A stretch of 64,000 bases of DNA from Streptomyces marianii. Lineage in GTDB: Bacteria > Actinomycetota > Actinomycetes > Streptomycetales > Streptomycetaceae. The stretch is taken from positions 6,561,001 to 6,625,000 of the forward strand of contig NZ_VAWE01000001.1 of NCBI RefSeq assembly GCF_005795905.1, in the 5' to 3' direction. The notes below the pieces were generated by a model. The model did no database searches and had not been told where the DNA came from. It saw only the letters and a program-made list of their open reading frames with translations. Made by a program: the position numbers and the translations under genes. Of the stretch, positions 62,066-64,000 are shown piece after piece; the first letter of the stretch is position 1, and the number at the start of each line of letters is the position of its first letter.

Positions 62066-64000
62066 ATGACGGCCGAGCTGGTCAGGGGACAGAACCATCC
62101 CTTGCCCCACACCCGACTGGAGATCCGGGTGTCGGCCGGCAAGCCGGTCGTGGCCGCCGCCGCGTTGAGCGACGAGGACGGCCGGGTTCCGGGGACCGAG
62201 TGGGTCGCCCACCCCTCACAGCCGGCCCTGCCCGGCGTCGAGGTCTCCCGCCAGGCCACCGCGGACCATCTGCTGGCCGTCGATCTGAACGCCGTACCCG
62301 CCTCCGCCCACCGGGTGACGGTGCTGCTGGCGCTGCCCATGGGGCCGGGGCGCCCCGTACGCTTCGGGGCCGTCGCCGCCCCGTTCGTCTCCGTCGGCTC
62401 CCCGGGCGGCGACGAGATCGCGAGCTACACCGTCACCGGCCTGGACACCGAGTCCGCCGTCGTAGCCCTGGAGCTGTACCGCCGCCAGGGGGCCTGGAAG
62501 GTCCGCGCCGTCGGCCAGGGTTATGCGGGCGGTCTTGCCGCATGTCTCACCGACCAGGGCCTCGACCGCGCCGGCGAACTCGCCGCGGTCGTCCACGAGG
62601 CCGTCGCCCCCGGCCTCTCGCGCACCCTCGGCACGCCGCCGCCCCGGACGACGGAGGTGCGGCACAGCGCGGCTGCGGCCGCCGCTGCGGGCGACACCGG
62701 CCCCTCTCCCGACCCCGGCCCGCCATCGGGCGCGGGTGCGGGTACACAGCCCTCGGGCCGGGCGACTCCGCAGCCGCCGGCCCAGACGCACGGCGGTCCC
62801 GTCAACTACTCGCACCCGCGCAGGCAGTCCGCCGCGCCGCCGTCTCCGCCCCCGGCGGTGCCGCACGCCGAGCCCGGGCGGCCGCCGGTTCCCGTCGCGG
62901 GTGACGCCACCGGCTGGTCCATGGAGGAGCGGCTGTACAACCAGGTCTGGGGCATGTTCGAGGACCTGGCCCGGGCGACGGCCGCCTACCGCGGCGCGGT
63001 GGACTTCGCCGACTCACGGCTCGACCAGGAGCTCGACCGCGCCCTGTCCGATCCGCGCAGCCGGATAGCCGGCGGCGACAGCGCACGTGGGACGGCCCGT
63101 GCCAAGCACGACGAGCTGACGGGGCGCGCCCGCGAGGCCCTCGACCGCGACCTGGCCCAGCTGGCCGCGGAGTCCGAAGCCGTCGAGCCCGCCCTGCCGC
63201 CGGCGTTCGCCCGCTGGGACAGCCCGGTCTGGCACGGCTACCGCGTCCCGATGGAGATCCCCATGGCCCTCCGCCTCGGCGAACTCCACCTGCCCGAGCG
63301 GCCCGAGCTCAGGATCCCGATGCTGGTCCGGCTGCCGCTGGAGCGCGGACTGTGGGTGGACAGCGGCCGGGCCACGTCGGAGGCCGCCGTGACGCTGGAC
63401 GAAGTGCGGTTGCGCGCGCTCGCCGTGGACACCGCGGTCGCCCACGCGGCCCGGCTGCTCGCGGTCTATCCGGCCGGGGAGTTCACCGTGCACGTCATCG
63501 ACCCCGCGGGTTCGGCGGCGCGTTCGCTGGCCCCGCTGGTGCGGTCGGGCGTGCTGGACGGGCCGCCGGCGGCCGGGGCCGAGGGCGTCTCCACGGTGCT
63601 GGCGAAGCTCACGCAGCGTGTGGACCTGGTGCAGATGGCCGTGCGCGGGGGCGCGGCCGACGCACTGCCGCCGGACCTGGACACCGCCCAGCAACTGCTG
63701 ATCGTCAACGACTTCCCGCACGGTTTCGACGACCGCGCCGTCACACAGCTTCGCTACCTCGCCGACGAGGGGCCCGCGGTCGGCGTCCATCTGCTGATGG
63801 TCGCCGACCGGGAGGACGCCTCCGCGTACGGGCCGGTGCTCGACCCGCTGTGGCGCTCGCTGCTGCGGATCACCCCGGTCCCGGACGACCACCTGGCCGA
63901 TCCATGGGTCCAGCACGCCTGGACGTACGAGCCTCCGTCGGTGCCCGAGGGCAGCGATGTGCTCGGGCTGGTGCTGGCGAAGGTCGCGGAGGCTCGGCGC
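62066..64000 (+). CDS. Large TerD-type protein with FtsK-like C-terminal region, truncated by window end
   Basis: The frame is open for 645 codons to the last base. Residues 1-160 are TerD-like (VRGQNHPLPHTRLEIRV, then VALELYRRQGAWKVRAVGQG). A Pro/Ala-rich linker (about 190-285) follows. A helical region (WSMEERLYNQVWGMFEDLARA) leads to a domain with MLVRLPLERGLWVDS and LLIVNDFPHGFDDRAVTQLRYLA, which recalls the RecA-like fold of FtsK/SpoIIIE. The Walker A sequence itself is not obvious. It may be an ATPase partner of the preceding TerD protein. The ATG follows AGGGGGACAGAGGCG. Confidence 0.75.
   Translation, partial: MTAELVRGQNHPLPHTRLEIRVSAGKPVVAAAALSDEDGRVPGTEWVAHPSQPALPGVEVSRQATADHLLAVDLNAVPASAHRVTVLLALPMGPGRPVRFGAVAAPFVSVGSPGGDEIASYTVTGLDTESAVVALELYRRQGAWKVRAVGQGYAGGLAACLTDQGLDRAGELAAVVHEAVAPGLSRTLGTPPPRTTEVRHSAAAAAAAGDTGPSPDPGPPSGAGAGTQPSGRATPQPPAQTHGGPVNYSHPRRQSAAPPSPPPAVPHAEPGRPPVPVAGDATGWSMEERLYNQVWGMFEDLARATAAYRGAVDFADSRLDQELDRALSDPRSRIAGGDSARGTARAKHDELTGRAREALDRDLAQLAAESEAVEPALPPAFARWDSPVWHGYRVPMEIPMALRLGELHLPERPELRIPMLVRLPLERGLWVDSGRATSEAAVTLDEVRLRALAVDTAVAHAARLLAVYPAGEFTVHVIDPAGSAARSLAPLVRSGVLDGPPAAGAEGVSTVLAKLTQRVDLVQMAVRGGAADALPPDLDTAQQLLIVNDFPHGFDDRAVTQLRYLADEGPAVGVHLLMVADREDASAYGPVLDPLWRSLLRITPVPDDHLADPWVQHAWTYEPPSVPEGSDVLGLVLAKVAEARR

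Overview
The window reads as chromosomal core DNA of a Streptomyces or a very close relative. GC content is very high throughout, and third codon positions are almost always G or C. GTG starts and ATGA/GTGA overlaps are common. It also carries lineage markers: a sortase-anchored chaplin, an ANTAR response regulator, DUF4184, DUF3068 and DUF6343 proteins, and a SNF2/SWIM helicase pair. About 52 protein genes are supported, two of them cut by the window edges, together with one tRNA, one probable structured ncRNA and several families of non-coding repeats.

Layout. 1-7.4 kb: end of an aminopeptidase N gene, a 66-bp triple repeat, an orphan PLP decarboxylase/N-hydroxylase pair, a MITE-like element and a Tat-exported 5'-nucleotidase. 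7.5-12 kb: a decayed SIMPL-domain fragment, pyruvate kinase, two related acidic proteins, an HTH/LAGLIDADG-like gene whose end looks frameshifted, and tRNA-Leu(CAA). 12-19.3 kb: the ANTAR regulator, the five-gene branched-chain amino acid ABC operon livKHMGF and a hotdog thioesterase. 19.3-26 kb: a YdeP-like molybdoenzyme, polA, a 202-bp repeat block and a DUF4184 membrane protein. 26-36.5 kb: a lytic transglycosylase, DUF3068, HrpB helicase with a methyltransferase, rpsA, a PAC2 protein and coaE. 36.5-47.4 kb: a second MITE copy, small membrane proteins, a stomatin-like protein, the SNF2/SWIM pair, a chaplin, DUF2293, DUF7873 and a tRNA-mimicking RNA. 47.5-64 kb: an aminotransferase and HxlR regulator sharing an operator, a pseudouridine-degradation pair, a C39-like protease with a lipoprotein, an MFS exporter, an alkyl-DNA repair protein, an MHYT sensor, uvrB and two TerD-type genes.

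How the genes work together. The clearest regulatory theme is DNA damage. polA, uvrB and the O6-alkylguanine repair gene each have the RecA-NDp/PafBC arrangement TGTCGGTG-N8-(T/C)AnnnT, with the start codon exactly 7 nt after the -10 box. The SNF2 helicase has a weaker version. The most interesting candidate is an RNA downstream of the DUF7873 gene. It contains a T-arm, a 7-bp acceptor-like stem and a D-arm in permuted order, enclosed by a 9-bp stem, which is the architecture of bacterial YrlA (Y-like) RNAs. Two copies of a CTAG-bounded repeat element supply the stop codons of neighbouring genes.

All functional calls rest on reading motifs, with no database search. Start codons are given with the reason for the choice where this matters.
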